Below, piece after piece: positions 26,406-34,511 of a DNA stretch of 64,000 nucleotides (position 1 is the stretch's first letter; each line of letters starts with the position of its first letter). Position numbers and translations under genes: made by a program. Under the pieces are notes generated by a model. That model searched no databases, was not told where the DNA came from, and worked only from the letters and a program-made list of their open reading frames with translations. Source of the stretch: Candidatus Parabacteroides intestinigallinarum (GTDB lineage Bacteria > Bacteroidota > Bacteroidia > Bacteroidales > Tannerellaceae); contig DXEN01000064.1 in assembly GCA_019114945.1 (NCBI GenBank), positions 1 through 64,000 of the forward strand, written 5' to 3'.

Positions 26406-26611
26406 CGCCCACGACGTGGGGAGCGTTTCCAGCCCCGGGAAAACCCGCCCACGACGTGGGGAGCGTTTCCAGCTCCGGGAAAAACCGCCCACGACGCGAG
26501 GAGCGTTTCCAGCCCCGGGAAAACCCGCCCACGGCGTGGGGAGCGTTTCCAGCTCCGGGAAAAACCGCCCACGGCGTGGGGAATGTTTCCAGCATCGGGA
26601 AAACCCGCTCG
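26406..26611. repeat. Tandem array of 40-bp repeats (array 2)
   Basis: Five units of exactly 40 bp (starts 26406, 26446, 26486, 26526, 26566) with a partial sixth. Each has CCCACGACGTGGG (or ACGGCG variant) and a half TTTCCAGCCCCGGGAAAACC or TTTCCAGCTCCGGGAAAAACC. It lies upstream of the DUF6261-like gene and downstream of a 34-codon ORF. The half TTTCC...GGGAAAA recalls the hairpin half of array 1. Confidence 0.9.
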
Positions 26612-26615
26612 TCGC

Positions 26616-26720
26616 TCATAGATTATCGAGCCACCGTTTGCCCGGCTTCGTGTAGAGCCAGAGCAGGAAACCGCCAGCGACTACAATCCCAATCGTAAAA
26701 ACAAGTCCTAACATGTTCAT
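26616..26720 (-). CDS. 34-aa single-pass membrane peptide
   Basis: A short frame reading MNMLGLVFTIGIVVAGGF, then LLWLYTKPGKRWLDNL and a TGA stop: one hydrophobic helix followed by a positively charged tail, the usual layout of small inner-membrane proteins. A full promoter consensus lies about 28 bp upstream, which supports expression. The stop is immediately before the repeat array. Function unknown; a second in-frame ATG two codons in is possible. Confidence 0.6.
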   Translation of the reverse strand: MNMLGLVFTIGIVVAGGFLLWLYTKPGKRWLDNL

Positions 26721-26747
26721 CGCTTTGTCCCTTTCTGATTGTCCCGA

Positions 26748-26779
26748 CAAACTTACGGAAAGAAACCGTGATTCGCAAG
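26748..26779 (-). promoter_or_regulatory. Promoter of the 34-aa membrane peptide gene
   Basis: On the minus strand CTTG (26776-26779), a 20-bp spacer and TAAGTTTG (26748-26755), a perfect -7 element. Downstream lies only the small ORF. The 175 bases further upstream, to 26954, hold nothing else I recognise. Confidence 0.55.
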
Positions 26780-26954
26780 AGGGACGGAAATTAAAATAAC
26801 TCCCGCGCGCGAAGTAATGGCCGCCCAGCGAACATTAAGGCGCGAAAGTACGGAGAATCTGCCTCTCCATACCTCGCGCCCCCCCATTTCCGACGCCGGT
26901 TAAAATCCGGCTCCGTTAACAATATATGTTATATCCAGGTTAGTATAATCGCTC

Positions 26955-27413
26955 TTACCGCGTATCAATGTCCTCCTTTCCGAGCCCCAGTATCCAATCG
27001 TCCAAGGCCGCGCCCTCCGGCAAGGGCAACTTCCGCTTCAGGCGATAACGCAGGGTGTAAAGGGAGCTCTCGTCGATGCCCAACAGGCGGGCGATCTCGC
27101 GATTGCGCTTCCGGGCGCGTATCAGGACGCATAGCCTCTCCTCGCCACGCGTGAGCGCGGGAACCGCCCGACGAAGGTCGCGGATAAACGCGGCGTGCTC
27201 CTCTACATAGGAGTCGGCGGCGTCCGCCTCGACCGCACGCGAAAGGACAACCTCCTCCGGCTCCGCCGCCGAGACGCGCGACTCATAATCGGCTTTCCGC
27301 CGCTTGACGCGCCGCATTTGCTCCATCACGCGCCAAATGCCGCACAGCAACAAGCTGAATAGCGCGACCAAGATTCCTATCATCAAATAGAATAACATCT
27401 CCTCTTTCATCAT
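26955..27413 (-). CDS. Membrane-anchored HTH protein
   Basis: A 152-aa product starting MMKEEMLFYL: one membrane helix (LMIGILVALFSLLLCGIW, about 10-28), a basic/charged linker, and a C-terminal helix-turn-helix (LTRGEERLCVLIRARKRNREIARLLGIDESSLYTLRYRLKRKL). The HTH is of the same kind as that in the next gene, with the pattern REIARLLGIDESSLYTLRYRLKRK against VDEIAFTLGINRSSVHTARSRLRKK there. It looks like that regulator without its periplasmic TPR sensor. The upstream TTG start (27449) is less likely. A promoter match (CTTG-N20-TAGTTTTG, 27419-27450) ends only a few bases before the ATG. Confidence 0.75.
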   Translation of the reverse strand: MMKEEMLFYLMIGILVALFSLLLCGIWRVMEQMRRVKRRKADYESRVSAAEPEEVVLSRAVEADAADSYVEEHAAFIRDLRRAVPALTRGEERLCVLIRARKRNREIARLLGIDESSLYTLRYRLKRKLPLPEGAALDDWILGLGKEDIDTR

Positions 27414-27518
27414 GAGGGCAAAACTATCCAAACGTTTCCTAAGCCCCAAGAAATCGGGTTGGACAAAAATCTGTACAGAAATCTCAACAGCAACTAAATA
27501 CCTGAACTACAAAAAGCT

Positions 27519-29468
27519 TCACAGCTTCATCAAGAAGTCTTCCAGGGAAGAGGTTTTCGGAATCCCCAGTTTCTTACGCAAGCGCGAGCGGGCGGTGTGG
27601 ACGCTCGAGCGATTGATGCCCAGCGTGAAGGCGATCTCGTCGACGTTCAAGCGCAAGCGGATTAACATGGCGTGCAGCTCCTCGCTATTCGTGACGCCCG
27701 GGCAAGCCTCGCGCAGACGCACCAAGAAGGCGGGATGCAACTGGCCGAACTGCTGGCGGAACTTCCGCTCCTCCTCCTGCGTCAGCAGGCGCGGCGAGAA
27801 ACGGTTGATAGCCTCTTGCCGCGCCGCGTCCACGTCCTTATGGACAAGCTCCATGCGTAATTCCTGATACGCCTGGTCGAGGCGGGAACGGCTATCGCTC
27901 ACCGCCTGGAGCTGCTGTTCCTTCTCCTCCAGCCGGCGGCTGTCCTCCCGCTGGCGGAGCTGGTCGAGCTCATGCTGCAACAGAAGTACCCGATGGCGCA
28001 TCAACAGCCAGACGACGAACAATCCGCCCAATAAGACCAGCGCGAGAATAATCAGGACAGAATAACGGATGGTCCGTTGCTTGAGGAGCAGCTCCTTTTC
28101 CAGCAACAGGTTCTGTCGCTCCTTCTCCAAGGTTTGGTATTTGACACTGAACTGGGAGACCAGCCCGGCGTTCCGGCGCTCGGTGAAGCGGTCGTTGGCT
28201 CGCTTGGCAAGCTGGTAGAAACGCCCCGCCTCGGCCTGCCGCCCCACGCGGGTATAAAGCGTGGCGAGGGCATAATAAATCTCCCGCTGCTGGTTGAGCA
28301 ACCCATGACGGCCGATGTAATCCGCGCACGTTTGATACGCCCGTATCGCCAAGGCGTCCTCACCCCGGTCGGCCAAGGCGTTGCCCAGCAAACGGCAAGC
28401 GAGGACGGACAGATTATCGAGCGGCCGGGCGGCGAGGGTGTCGATGGCTTGCCGCGCCGCCGCGAGATAACGGCGGTCGCCCTCCGGCGCCGTACCGATG
28501 GCGAGCACCGTGCGGTAATGGTCGTAGAAACGATGGTAGAACGAGACTTGCGAGCGATCGGGCAATCGCGTGGCGACGCTATCCAGCAAGCGGCCGGCGG
28601 CGGCGTAATCTTTCCGCAACAAAGCGTAATAGGTCGCCAAGTTGTCCACGCGCAAGAACGCGTCGGGAATGGCCGAGCGCGTCGCCGCCTCGCGGGCTTT
28701 CTCCAAATGATTGAAGACCTCATCCTCCATGCCCCACTCGTCGAACAAGTGGACAGCGTTGACCTCGGCGGCGCAAAGCCCGTAAGGATTCACCTCGCCC
28801 TGCCCGGAAACAATCAGGCTATCGTAAGCCGCCAACGCCCGCTCGAACTCGCCCACCTGCTGGTACTGATAGATTAAGTTTCCCAATACAAAAGCCATCT
28901 TGCTCTTATCGGGCAGCCCTTTCAGCAGCGCGAGGCTATGCTCGTTGCAGTCGATCGCCTTGCGCACCTCCCCGATTTGGTTATAAATCACGGACGAGAT
29001 GCCATAATCCACATAGAGCCGCTCCGGCGAGCGGTCTCCGTTCGGGCGCGTCCACGTATGGTCTATCAAAGCCGCCGCCCGGTCGGGTTGAGCCGCCTCG
29101 TAAAGCGCGTAAGCGGTGCAAATCTCGATGTCGCGCGGCGAGTGGCGGACAATCCAGCAGTCGTTGGCCTCGTACATCCGGGTAAAATAGATGGCGCCAT
29201 CCTCCCGTCGCCCGTCGAACACGTAGCAATACATCAGCTGCAAAAGCCCATCGGCCAGCCACTCGTAAGCCGCCGAGTCTTGTCCCGCCGGCGGGGCCAA
29301 GGCGACCAATCGGCCGTAAGCGTCGATCGCGGCGGGATAATCCTTTTTCCCTTGCGCCTCTTTCGCCCGCTCGAACAGCGAACGCATCTCACCCAACTCC
29401 TCCGCTCCGGTCATTCCATATAAGCTCCCGGCGCTTATCCACAAAAATAGCAGTAACACGTATCTCAT
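27519..29468 (-). CDS. TPR transmembrane regulator with C-terminal HTH
   Basis: A 649-aa protein: signal peptide (MRYVLLLFLWISAGSLYG), about 430 residues of TPR-like helical repeats, a membrane helix (SVLIILALVLLGGLFVVWLLM, about 455-475), a coiled coil rich in Gln/Glu/Arg, and a C-terminal LuxR-like HTH (VDEIAFTLGINRSSVHTARSRLRKKL). This architecture is widespread in Bacteroidales: a periplasmic sensor tied to a cytoplasmic DNA-binding domain. The next gene (27413-26955) carries a matching HTH, so the two may be partners or duplicates. Ligand and target are unknown. Confidence 0.85.
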   Translation of the reverse strand: MRYVLLLFLWISAGSLYGMTGAEELGEMRSLFERAKEAQGKKDYPAAIDAYGRLVALAPPAGQDSAAYEWLADGLLQLMYCYVFDGRREDGAIYFTRMYEANDCWIVRHSPRDIEICTAYALYEAAQPDRAAALIDHTWTRPNGDRSPERLYVDYGISSVIYNQIGEVRKAIDCNEHSLALLKGLPDKSKMAFVLGNLIYQYQQVGEFERALAAYDSLIVSGQGEVNPYGLCAAEVNAVHLFDEWGMEDEVFNHLEKAREAATRSAIPDAFLRVDNLATYYALLRKDYAAAGRLLDSVATRLPDRSQVSFYHRFYDHYRTVLAIGTAPEGDRRYLAAARQAIDTLAARPLDNLSVLACRLLGNALADRGEDALAIRAYQTCADYIGRHGLLNQQREIYYALATLYTRVGRQAEAGRFYQLAKRANDRFTERRNAGLVSQFSVKYQTLEKERQNLLLEKELLLKQRTIRYSVLIILALVLLGGLFVVWLLMRHRVLLLQHELDQLRQREDSRRLEEKEQQLQAVSDSRSRLDQAYQELRMELVHKDVDAARQEAINRFSPRLLTQEEERKFRQQFGQLHPAFLVRLREACPGVTNSEELHAMLIRLRLNVDEIAFTLGINRSSVHTARSRLRKKLGIPKTSSLEDFLMKL

Positions 29469-29532
29469 AACCCCATAGTAGCGAATAGGAAGGCAAAGAT
29501 ACGCGTTTTCCCCGGATATACGCCCGCTCGTC

Positions 29533-29729
29533 TTACCCCATAATCCACTTCGCGCGCTTGCCTAGCAGGCGATACATCAGCCACGTGAAGGCGAGCGAGA
29601 TGACGAAGATAAGGACCGCCATCACCGGCACTTGCAACGGTATGGGCAGATGCCACTGCCCGATGAGGATAAAGACCGGCCCCACCACGAAGTAGTGCAC
29701 GATGTAGGTGCCGAAACCGTATTTGGAGT
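29533..29729 (-). pseudogene. C-terminal remnant of an acyltransferase_3 family membrane protein
   Basis: Only about 64 residues of recognisable protein remain, SKYGFGTYIVHYFVVGPVF then two hydrophobic helices ending LLGKRAKWIMG. This is the tail of a 10-TM acyltransferase-3 protein (the KYGFGxYxxHxxV motif of the last helices). Upstream in the same frame the sequence turns into the antisense of the SDR gene. The front about 300 residues are missing, so it is a deletion remnant. Confidence 0.65.
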
Positions 29730-29775
29730 ATCTTCGCGGTCTATTCGATACATAAAGAAAAAAGGAGATAAGCGC

Positions 29776-30510
29776 ATGAACGGGAAACGAATCATCATCA
29801 TCGGGGCGACTTCGGGCATCGGCTACGAGGTGGCGAGAATCTATATCGAACGAGGCTACACGGTGGGGCTGGCGGGCCGGCGGGTGGAGAGACTGGAGGA
29901 GTTCCAAGCCTCCGCGCCCGGACGTGTCCATATCAAACGGCTGGACGTGACCGCGGAAGACGCTCCCGCACGGCTGGAGGAGCTGATCGACGAGACGGGC
30001 GGCATGGATATCTTCCTGCTCTGCGCCGGCATCGGCAAGCAGAACCTCGCGCTGGACAGCGACATCGAGCAAGCGACGCTCCAAACCAACGTGACAGGCT
30101 TCACCCGCATGGTCGTGGCGGCGTATCAGTATTTCACGCGGAAAGGCGGCGGACACATCGCGGTGATCAGCTCCATCGCCGGCACGAAAGGGCTGGGCGC
30201 GGCGCCCTCCTACTCCGCCTCCAAAGGCTTCCAGAACCTGTACATAGATGCCTTGGCGCAACTCTCGCGCATGGAGCGGCGACCCATCGCGTTCACGGAC
30301 ATCCGCCCCGGCTTCGTCCGCACCGACCTCTTGAACGACGGGAAGCGCTACCCGGCGCTGATGTCGCCCGCGTACGTCGCCCGCCAAATAGCCCGCGCCA
30401 TCGACCGGAAGAAACGGCGAGCGATTATCGACGGGCGATACGCCCTCCTCGTTTTCCTCTGGCGGCTCATCCCCGCATGGCTTTGGGAGCGCCTCCCGAT
30501 ACGAAATTAG
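29776..30510 (+). CDS. Short-chain dehydrogenase/reductase (SDR)
   Basis: A 244-aa NAD(P)-dependent oxidoreductase. Cofactor motif IIIGATSGIGYEVA near the start, CAGIG, ISSIAGTKGLGAAPSYSASKGF with the Ser-Tyr-Lys triad, and DIRPGFVRTDL. Start chosen at ATG 29776 with Shine-Dalgarno AAAGGAG. A C-terminal hydrophobic stretch (LLVFLWRLIPAWLW) suggests membrane association, like the DltE/DHRS7-type SDRs. Substrate unknown. Confidence 0.88.
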   Translation: MNGKRIIIIGATSGIGYEVARIYIERGYTVGLAGRRVERLEEFQASAPGRVHIKRLDVTAEDAPARLEELIDETGGMDIFLLCAGIGKQNLALDSDIEQATLQTNVTGFTRMVVAAYQYFTRKGGGHIAVISSIAGTKGLGAAPSYSASKGFQNLYIDALAQLSRMERRPIAFTDIRPGFVRTDLLNDGKRYPALMSPAYVARQIARAIDRKKRRAIIDGRYALLVFLWRLIPAWLWERLPIRN

Positions 30511-30529
30511 CGGAGATGAGAATAATTTC

Positions 30530-30560
30530 TTTCCGTTATCGGCAAGAAACACTATATTTG
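30530..30560 (+). promoter_or_regulatory. Candidate promoter for the TA-like genes
   Basis: TTTC (30530-30533), 19 bp, then TATATTTG (30553-30560), a perfect -7 element. The first gene after it is the antitoxin-like ORF at 30683, about 120 bp on. A short frame in between (to 30686) has no recognisable content. Confidence 0.5.
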
Positions 30561-30682
30561 TACACGAATAAAAGACGTAAACTTGCCGATAGCATCGTAA
30601 TGGAGAAGCCCGCCGCGCGCGGATTCATCGAAATAATGATTATCTTCGCGACATCACGAATCAAACACAAGGAGGAACAGGC

Positions 30683-30934
30683 ATGAACGCGAATACTTTA
30701 GCTGAGAACTTATGGCATCAGATACTCACGCTTCCGGATAACGACCGCCATTGGTTGCGGGACAAGTTGAATATTTACGAGAAAGAGAGGGAAGACGAGG
30801 AAAACCTTACGCCTTACACTATGGAAGAATTACATGAGCGGATACGATGCTCGGAAGAGGACTTCGAGGCGGGAAGGTTTTATTCTTCAGAAGAAATACA
30901 TCGTATCATACAAAAAGAAATCGCCTCTCTATGA
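30683..30934 (+). CDS. Antitoxin-like protein of a broken ParE/RelE-type module
   Basis: An 83-aa acidic protein: LTLPDNDRHWLRDKLN, then PYTMEELHERIRCSEEDFEAGRFYSSEEIHRII. The second segment matches the toxin-wrapping tail of small Bacteroidetes antitoxins paired with ParE/RelE toxins (TMEEIxxRIxxSExDxxxGxxxSxEE). It overlaps the following toxin-like fragment by 4 bp (ATGA), the usual coupling. Identity is by motif and context only. Confidence 0.65.
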   Translation: MNANTLAENLWHQILTLPDNDRHWLRDKLNIYEKEREDEENLTPYTMEELHERIRCSEEDFEAGRFYSSEEIHRIIQKEIASL

Positions 30935-31047
30935 ACACCAGAAATATTCAATGGTCAGACAAAGCGTTGAAAAGCTTTCGAGAGACCGTGCGATATATAA
31001 TCTATACACTTGTCGCGAGCCTCACATTCAAGCCGACTCCACGATAA
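30931..31047 (+). pseudogene. Truncated ParE/RelE-type toxin
   Basis: A 38-codon frame starting MNTRNIQWSDKALKSFRETVRYI, the typical ParE/RelE N-terminus (IxWSDxALxSFxETxxYI). Full toxins have about 95-105 aa; here the similarity stops after about 23 residues and the next gene starts 26 bp after the stop. The rest of the toxin has been deleted, so no active toxin is expected. Confidence 0.6.
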
Positions 31048-31073
31048 ATAATAAGTAACTGAATTGAAGCGAT

Positions 31074-32723
31074 ATGGGACTATTTATACGAAAGCCGTTG
31101 GCTGATTTAATCAGCGAGGCGAACGAATCCGGGAATAAGACATTGAAGCGGACCTTAGGCCCGTTGAGCTTGATCGCCTTAGGCGTGGGCGTCATCATCG
31201 GCGCCGGACTGTTCTCCATCACGGGGACGGTGGCCTCCGGCTATACGGGACCCGCCATCACCCTCTCGTTCGCCATCGCCGCCTTGGGCTGTTGCTTCGC
31301 CGGGTTGTGCTACGCGGAGTTCGCCTCCATGATTCCGGTGGCGGGCAGCGCCTACACCTACTCGTACGCCACGATGGGCGAGCTGGTCGCCTGGATTATC
31401 GGCTGGGACTTGGTACTGGAGTACTGCGTGGCGGCCACGACCGTCAGCATCAGTTGGAGCCGCTATCTGGTAGTGTTCCTCGAAGGGTTCGGCATCCATC
31501 TGCCCCACGCCCTGACCGCCTGCCCGTGGGACGGCGGCATCGTCAACATCCCCGCCCTTATCATCGTAGTGCTGATGAGCCTTCTCCTGATCCGTGGCAC
31601 GGAAGGCAGCTCCATCTTCAACGGCATCATCGTCTTCCTGAAAGTATCCGTCGTCCTCGTATTCGTCTTCTTAGGCTGGAAATACATCCGGATGGAAAAT
31701 TACACACCCTACATCCCCGCCAATACGGGCACGCTGGGCGAGTTCGGCTTCTCCGGCATCCTGCGGGGAGCCGCCATCGTCTTCTTCGCTTTCTTGGGAT
31801 TCGACGCGGTAAGCACGGCGGCGCAAGAGACGAAGCACCCGAAGCGCGACATGCCCATCGGCATCCTGATGTCGCTGGCGGTCTGCACCATCCTGTATAT
31901 CCTCTTCGCCCACGTGATGACGGGCGTCGTGCATTACACGGCTTTCGAGGGGCACAACGGCATCGCTCCCGTGGCGATCGCCATCGACCACATGGGACAA
32001 GCGGACGCCTCCGGCGCGATCCATCCGGATTATCCGTGGATGAACCGTGCCATCATCCTGGCGATTCTTTTCGGCTACTGCTCGGTCATCATGGTCACCC
32101 TGCTGGGACAAAGCCGCGTGTTCCTGAGCATGAGCCGCGACGGACTGCTTCCGCCTCTTTTCTCGCACATCCACGAGAAATTCCGCACGCCCGCACGCAG
32201 TAACCTGCTCTTCATGGTATTGGTGGGCACGTTGGCGGCGTTCGTCCCGGCGAGCGTGGCGGGCGAGATGTGCAGCATCGGCACCCTGTTCGCCTTCACG
32301 TTGGTGTGCGCCGGCGTGCTCATCGTCCGCAAGACCATGCCCGACGCGCCCCGCTCCTTCAAGACACCGCTCGTGCCCTTCGTGCCCATCGCCGGCATCA
32401 TCACCTGCCTGGTCATGATGCTCTTCCTGCCCGCCGACACATGGATCCGTCTGGTATTGTGGATGTTGATAGGGTTGGATATCTACGTCTCCTACGGCAT
32501 ACGGCATAGTAAATTGGAACATATGCAGGCACATCGGCAGGGAGAGACGACATTGAATATGATCGGGATTATCCTTTCCGTGCTCTGCTTCATCACGGGC
32601 TTATGGCATCAACAGACCGTTGGCTGGGAAGCGGACCGGACCTTATTGATCCTCTCCTTCGTGTTCGCTCTCACGCATCTGGCTTTTTATCTGCATCGGC
32701 TGGGGAAATCGAGGAGAAAGTGA
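31074..32723 (+). CDS. APC-superfamily amino-acid permease (cationic amino acid transporter type)
   Basis: A 549-aa inner-membrane transporter with about 12-14 helices. The N-terminal GVGVIIGAGLFSITG and YAEFASMIPVAGSAYTYSYATMGELVAWIIGWDLVLEY are diagnostic of the CAT/YfnA/YhdG group, and FFAFLGFDAVSTAAQETKHPKRDMP is the conserved loop. Substrate is probably a basic or neutral amino acid. Its 3' end overlaps the convergent GtrA gene by 53 bp. Confidence 0.93.
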   Translation: MGLFIRKPLADLISEANESGNKTLKRTLGPLSLIALGVGVIIGAGLFSITGTVASGYTGPAITLSFAIAALGCCFAGLCYAEFASMIPVAGSAYTYSYATMGELVAWIIGWDLVLEYCVAATTVSISWSRYLVVFLEGFGIHLPHALTACPWDGGIVNIPALIIVVLMSLLLIRGTEGSSIFNGIIVFLKVSVVLVFVFLGWKYIRMENYTPYIPANTGTLGEFGFSGILRGAAIVFFAFLGFDAVSTAAQETKHPKRDMPIGILMSLAVCTILYILFAHVMTGVVHYTAFEGHNGIAPVAIAIDHMGQADASGAIHPDYPWMNRAIILAILFGYCSVIMVTLLGQSRVFLSMSRDGLLPPLFSHIHEKFRTPARSNLLFMVLVGTLAAFVPASVAGEMCSIGTLFAFTLVCAGVLIVRKTMPDAPRSFKTPLVPFVPIAGIITCLVMMLFLPADTWIRLVLWMLIGLDIYVSYGIRHSKLEHMQAHRQGETTLNMIGIILSVLCFITGLWHQQTVGWEADRTLLILSFVFALTHLAFYLHRLGKSRRK

Positions 32724-33087
32724 CCCGTTTGTTCATCACGAAATTGACCGCTCCATAAACGAATAGGCCAAGGAATTGACCCAAATATTCGTTCATCCCG
32801 ATAACCTCAACCAACAAGAGCAAAAAGAGGAACTGCGTGGCGTAGGCACAACCGAAAGCCAACAAAAACAATAGCGACTCGCGCAAAAGACGACCTTTCC
32901 CGGAGGAGAAGACCCAATACTTGCTCCAAAAGAAATTGTTGACCAACGCCGCCACATAGCCCGCCATGTTCGACCACAGATAATTGCAGCCCAAAAGATG
33001 CATCAACGCCCAAACCACCACCGCCGTAATCACGGCGTTGGAGAACCCTACAATAACAAAACGGATAATTTGAATCGATTGCCTCAT
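32671..33087 (-). CDS. GtrA-family membrane protein
   Basis: A 138-aa protein with four membrane helices (residues about 10-30, 38-56, 72-90, 98-116) and the signature VGFSNAVITAVVVWALM / NFFWSKYWVFSSGKG. GtrA proteins are thought to help flip polyprenyl-linked sugars in surface glycosylation. It lies tail-to-tail with the permease with 53 bp of shared coding sequence at the two 3' ends. No partner glycosyltransferase is adjacent. Confidence 0.88.
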   Translation of the reverse strand: MRQSIQIIRFVIVGFSNAVITAVVVWALMHLLGCNYLWSNMAGYVAALVNNFFWSKYWVFSSGKGRLLRESLLFLLAFGCAYATQFLFLLLLVEVIGMNEYLGQFLGLFVYGAVNFVMNKRVTFSSISPADADKKPDA

Positions 33088-33201
33088 CCCTTGAACTTAT
33101 GCATTTGGGTGACAAATATACATCTTATTTAACAAATACGCCCGCTGTTCGCGAAGAAATAAGCCCGACTCCTGCATTTAACCCGTATTTAGACAGGAAT
33201 C

Positions 33202-33235
33202 CTTGCAAAGAAAACCAAAGGAATTCGTACTTTTG
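33202..33235 (+). promoter_or_regulatory. Promoter of the outer-membrane protein gene
   Basis: TACTTTTG (33228-33235) is a perfect -7 element 26 bp before the ATG at 33261; CTTG (33202-33205) lies 22 bp upstream, slightly far for the -33 element. Confidence 0.5.
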
Positions 33236-33260
33236 CTCTATCAACGAATATAATACAAGT

Positions 33261-34490
33261 ATGTTTCGACTCCTTTGGCTGTATATCGCCCTGCTTCTAC
33301 CCGCGCTCCTAACGAACGCCCAAGAGCTTTCCCGCGACACTCTTCCGGGAAATCCGCTCACGCTGGATGGCAAGCCTATGACCGAGAAACAGATAGAACG
33401 TTACTTAAAACAGGCGCGTAAGGATTCCATCCGGGCCAAGAAACGAATCTGGTGGTCTATCCTGGGCGGCCCGTCGTACACGCCGGAAGCCTCGTTCGGT
33501 GTCGGCGGAGCGGTGATGGCCAGCTTCCGACTGGACAAGAACGACACGATCTCGCAACGCTCCTTTATCCCCGCCGGCTTCAACATCACGCTGAACGGGA
33601 CATTCGTGTTCGCCGGAGCGGGCACGCTGTTCTTCAACGAGAACCGCTTCCGCATCTACATCAATTACAGCTACCGCAACGAGCCGTCGCATTACTTCGG
33701 CAAAGGATACGAAACCATCGAGCATATTGAGCGAAGCGACTCGACCACGAAATTCCACAAAAGCGCGTTCCAGCTCTATCCGCGTTTCGTATGGGAAGTG
33801 AAACCTCATCTCTATGCCGGTCCGCTGTTCGACATCAACTTCAGCAAATCGAGCGATATCAATCCGGTGATGGCGGCGGATCCCTATTTCTCGAAATTCA
33901 AGCGAAGCTACGTGAACATAGGCGTCGGCGGGCTAATCCAATACGATACCCGCGACGACGTGGCGACTCCACATGCCGGAATGTTGCTGAGCGCCATCGC
34001 CAAGTTGTATGGCAAATATTTAGGCGGAAGCTACAATTACGAGATATTCGAGCTGGAGTATCGCCAATATCAACCCATATTCCGTCCGCGCAGCACCTTG
34101 GCATGGATCGCGAAGACGCAAATCGGCGTAGGCGACGTACCTTTCACCGAGTTGCCCTATTTCGGATCGCCCTTCGACCTACGCGGTTATTATCTGGGCA
34201 AATACCGCGACAAGAGCATGGCGTATGGCATCGTGGAATACCGCCACATGTTTGGTAGCGAAGAGAAATACCGAAGCGGCAACTTTTGGGCAAAATGCGG
34301 CTTCGTAGCCTGGGTCGGTACCGGAACCATCGGCAACGCCCCGATTGTCGACTGGAGCAAATGGAAATTCAACTACGGCGTCGGACTACGGTTCCAAATC
34401 CAACCCGGCAAGAACTTCCGCTTAGATATCGGCAAAGACCCCAGCCAAAAGGGCATGGCCGTCTACATGAACATGACGGAAGCGTTCTGA
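33261..34490 (+). CDS. BamA/Omp85-like outer-membrane beta-barrel protein
   Basis: A 409-aa secreted protein with signal peptide (MFRLLWLYIALLLPALLTNAQE). The rest is alternating amphipathic beta strands resembling the barrel domain of the bacterial surface-antigen/Omp85 group, with GSPFDLRGYYLGKYRDKSM (the RGY-type loop motif) and a C-terminal strand region. There are no clear POTRA domains, so it may be a barrel-only relative rather than BamA itself. The start at 33261 is preferred over an in-frame upstream ATG because it opens with a good signal peptide just after a promoter. Confidence 0.8.
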   Translation: MFRLLWLYIALLLPALLTNAQELSRDTLPGNPLTLDGKPMTEKQIERYLKQARKDSIRAKKRIWWSILGGPSYTPEASFGVGGAVMASFRLDKNDTISQRSFIPAGFNITLNGTFVFAGAGTLFFNENRFRIYINYSYRNEPSHYFGKGYETIEHIERSDSTTKFHKSAFQLYPRFVWEVKPHLYAGPLFDINFSKSSDINPVMAADPYFSKFKRSYVNIGVGGLIQYDTRDDVATPHAGMLLSAIAKLYGKYLGGSYNYEIFELEYRQYQPIFRPRSTLAWIAKTQIGVGDVPFTELPYFGSPFDLRGYYLGKYRDKSMAYGIVEYRHMFGSEEKYRSGNFWAKCGFVAWVGTGTIGNAPIVDWSKWKFNYGVGLRFQIQPGKNFRLDIGKDPSQKGMAVYMNMTEAF

Positions 34491-34511
34491 ACACGCTTCC
34501 GCTCCCGCCAC

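Noticed and set aside
26369-26698. Open frames across array 2 (GFSRGWKRSPRRG-like peptides)
   Set aside because: Same reasoning: 40-bp period, frames rotate, peptides are products of the repeat.
29730-30552. A 339-aa minus-strand frame ending in the acyltransferase tail, as one gene
   Set aside because: All but the last about 64 residues is the antisense of the SDR gene; only the tail is meaningful.
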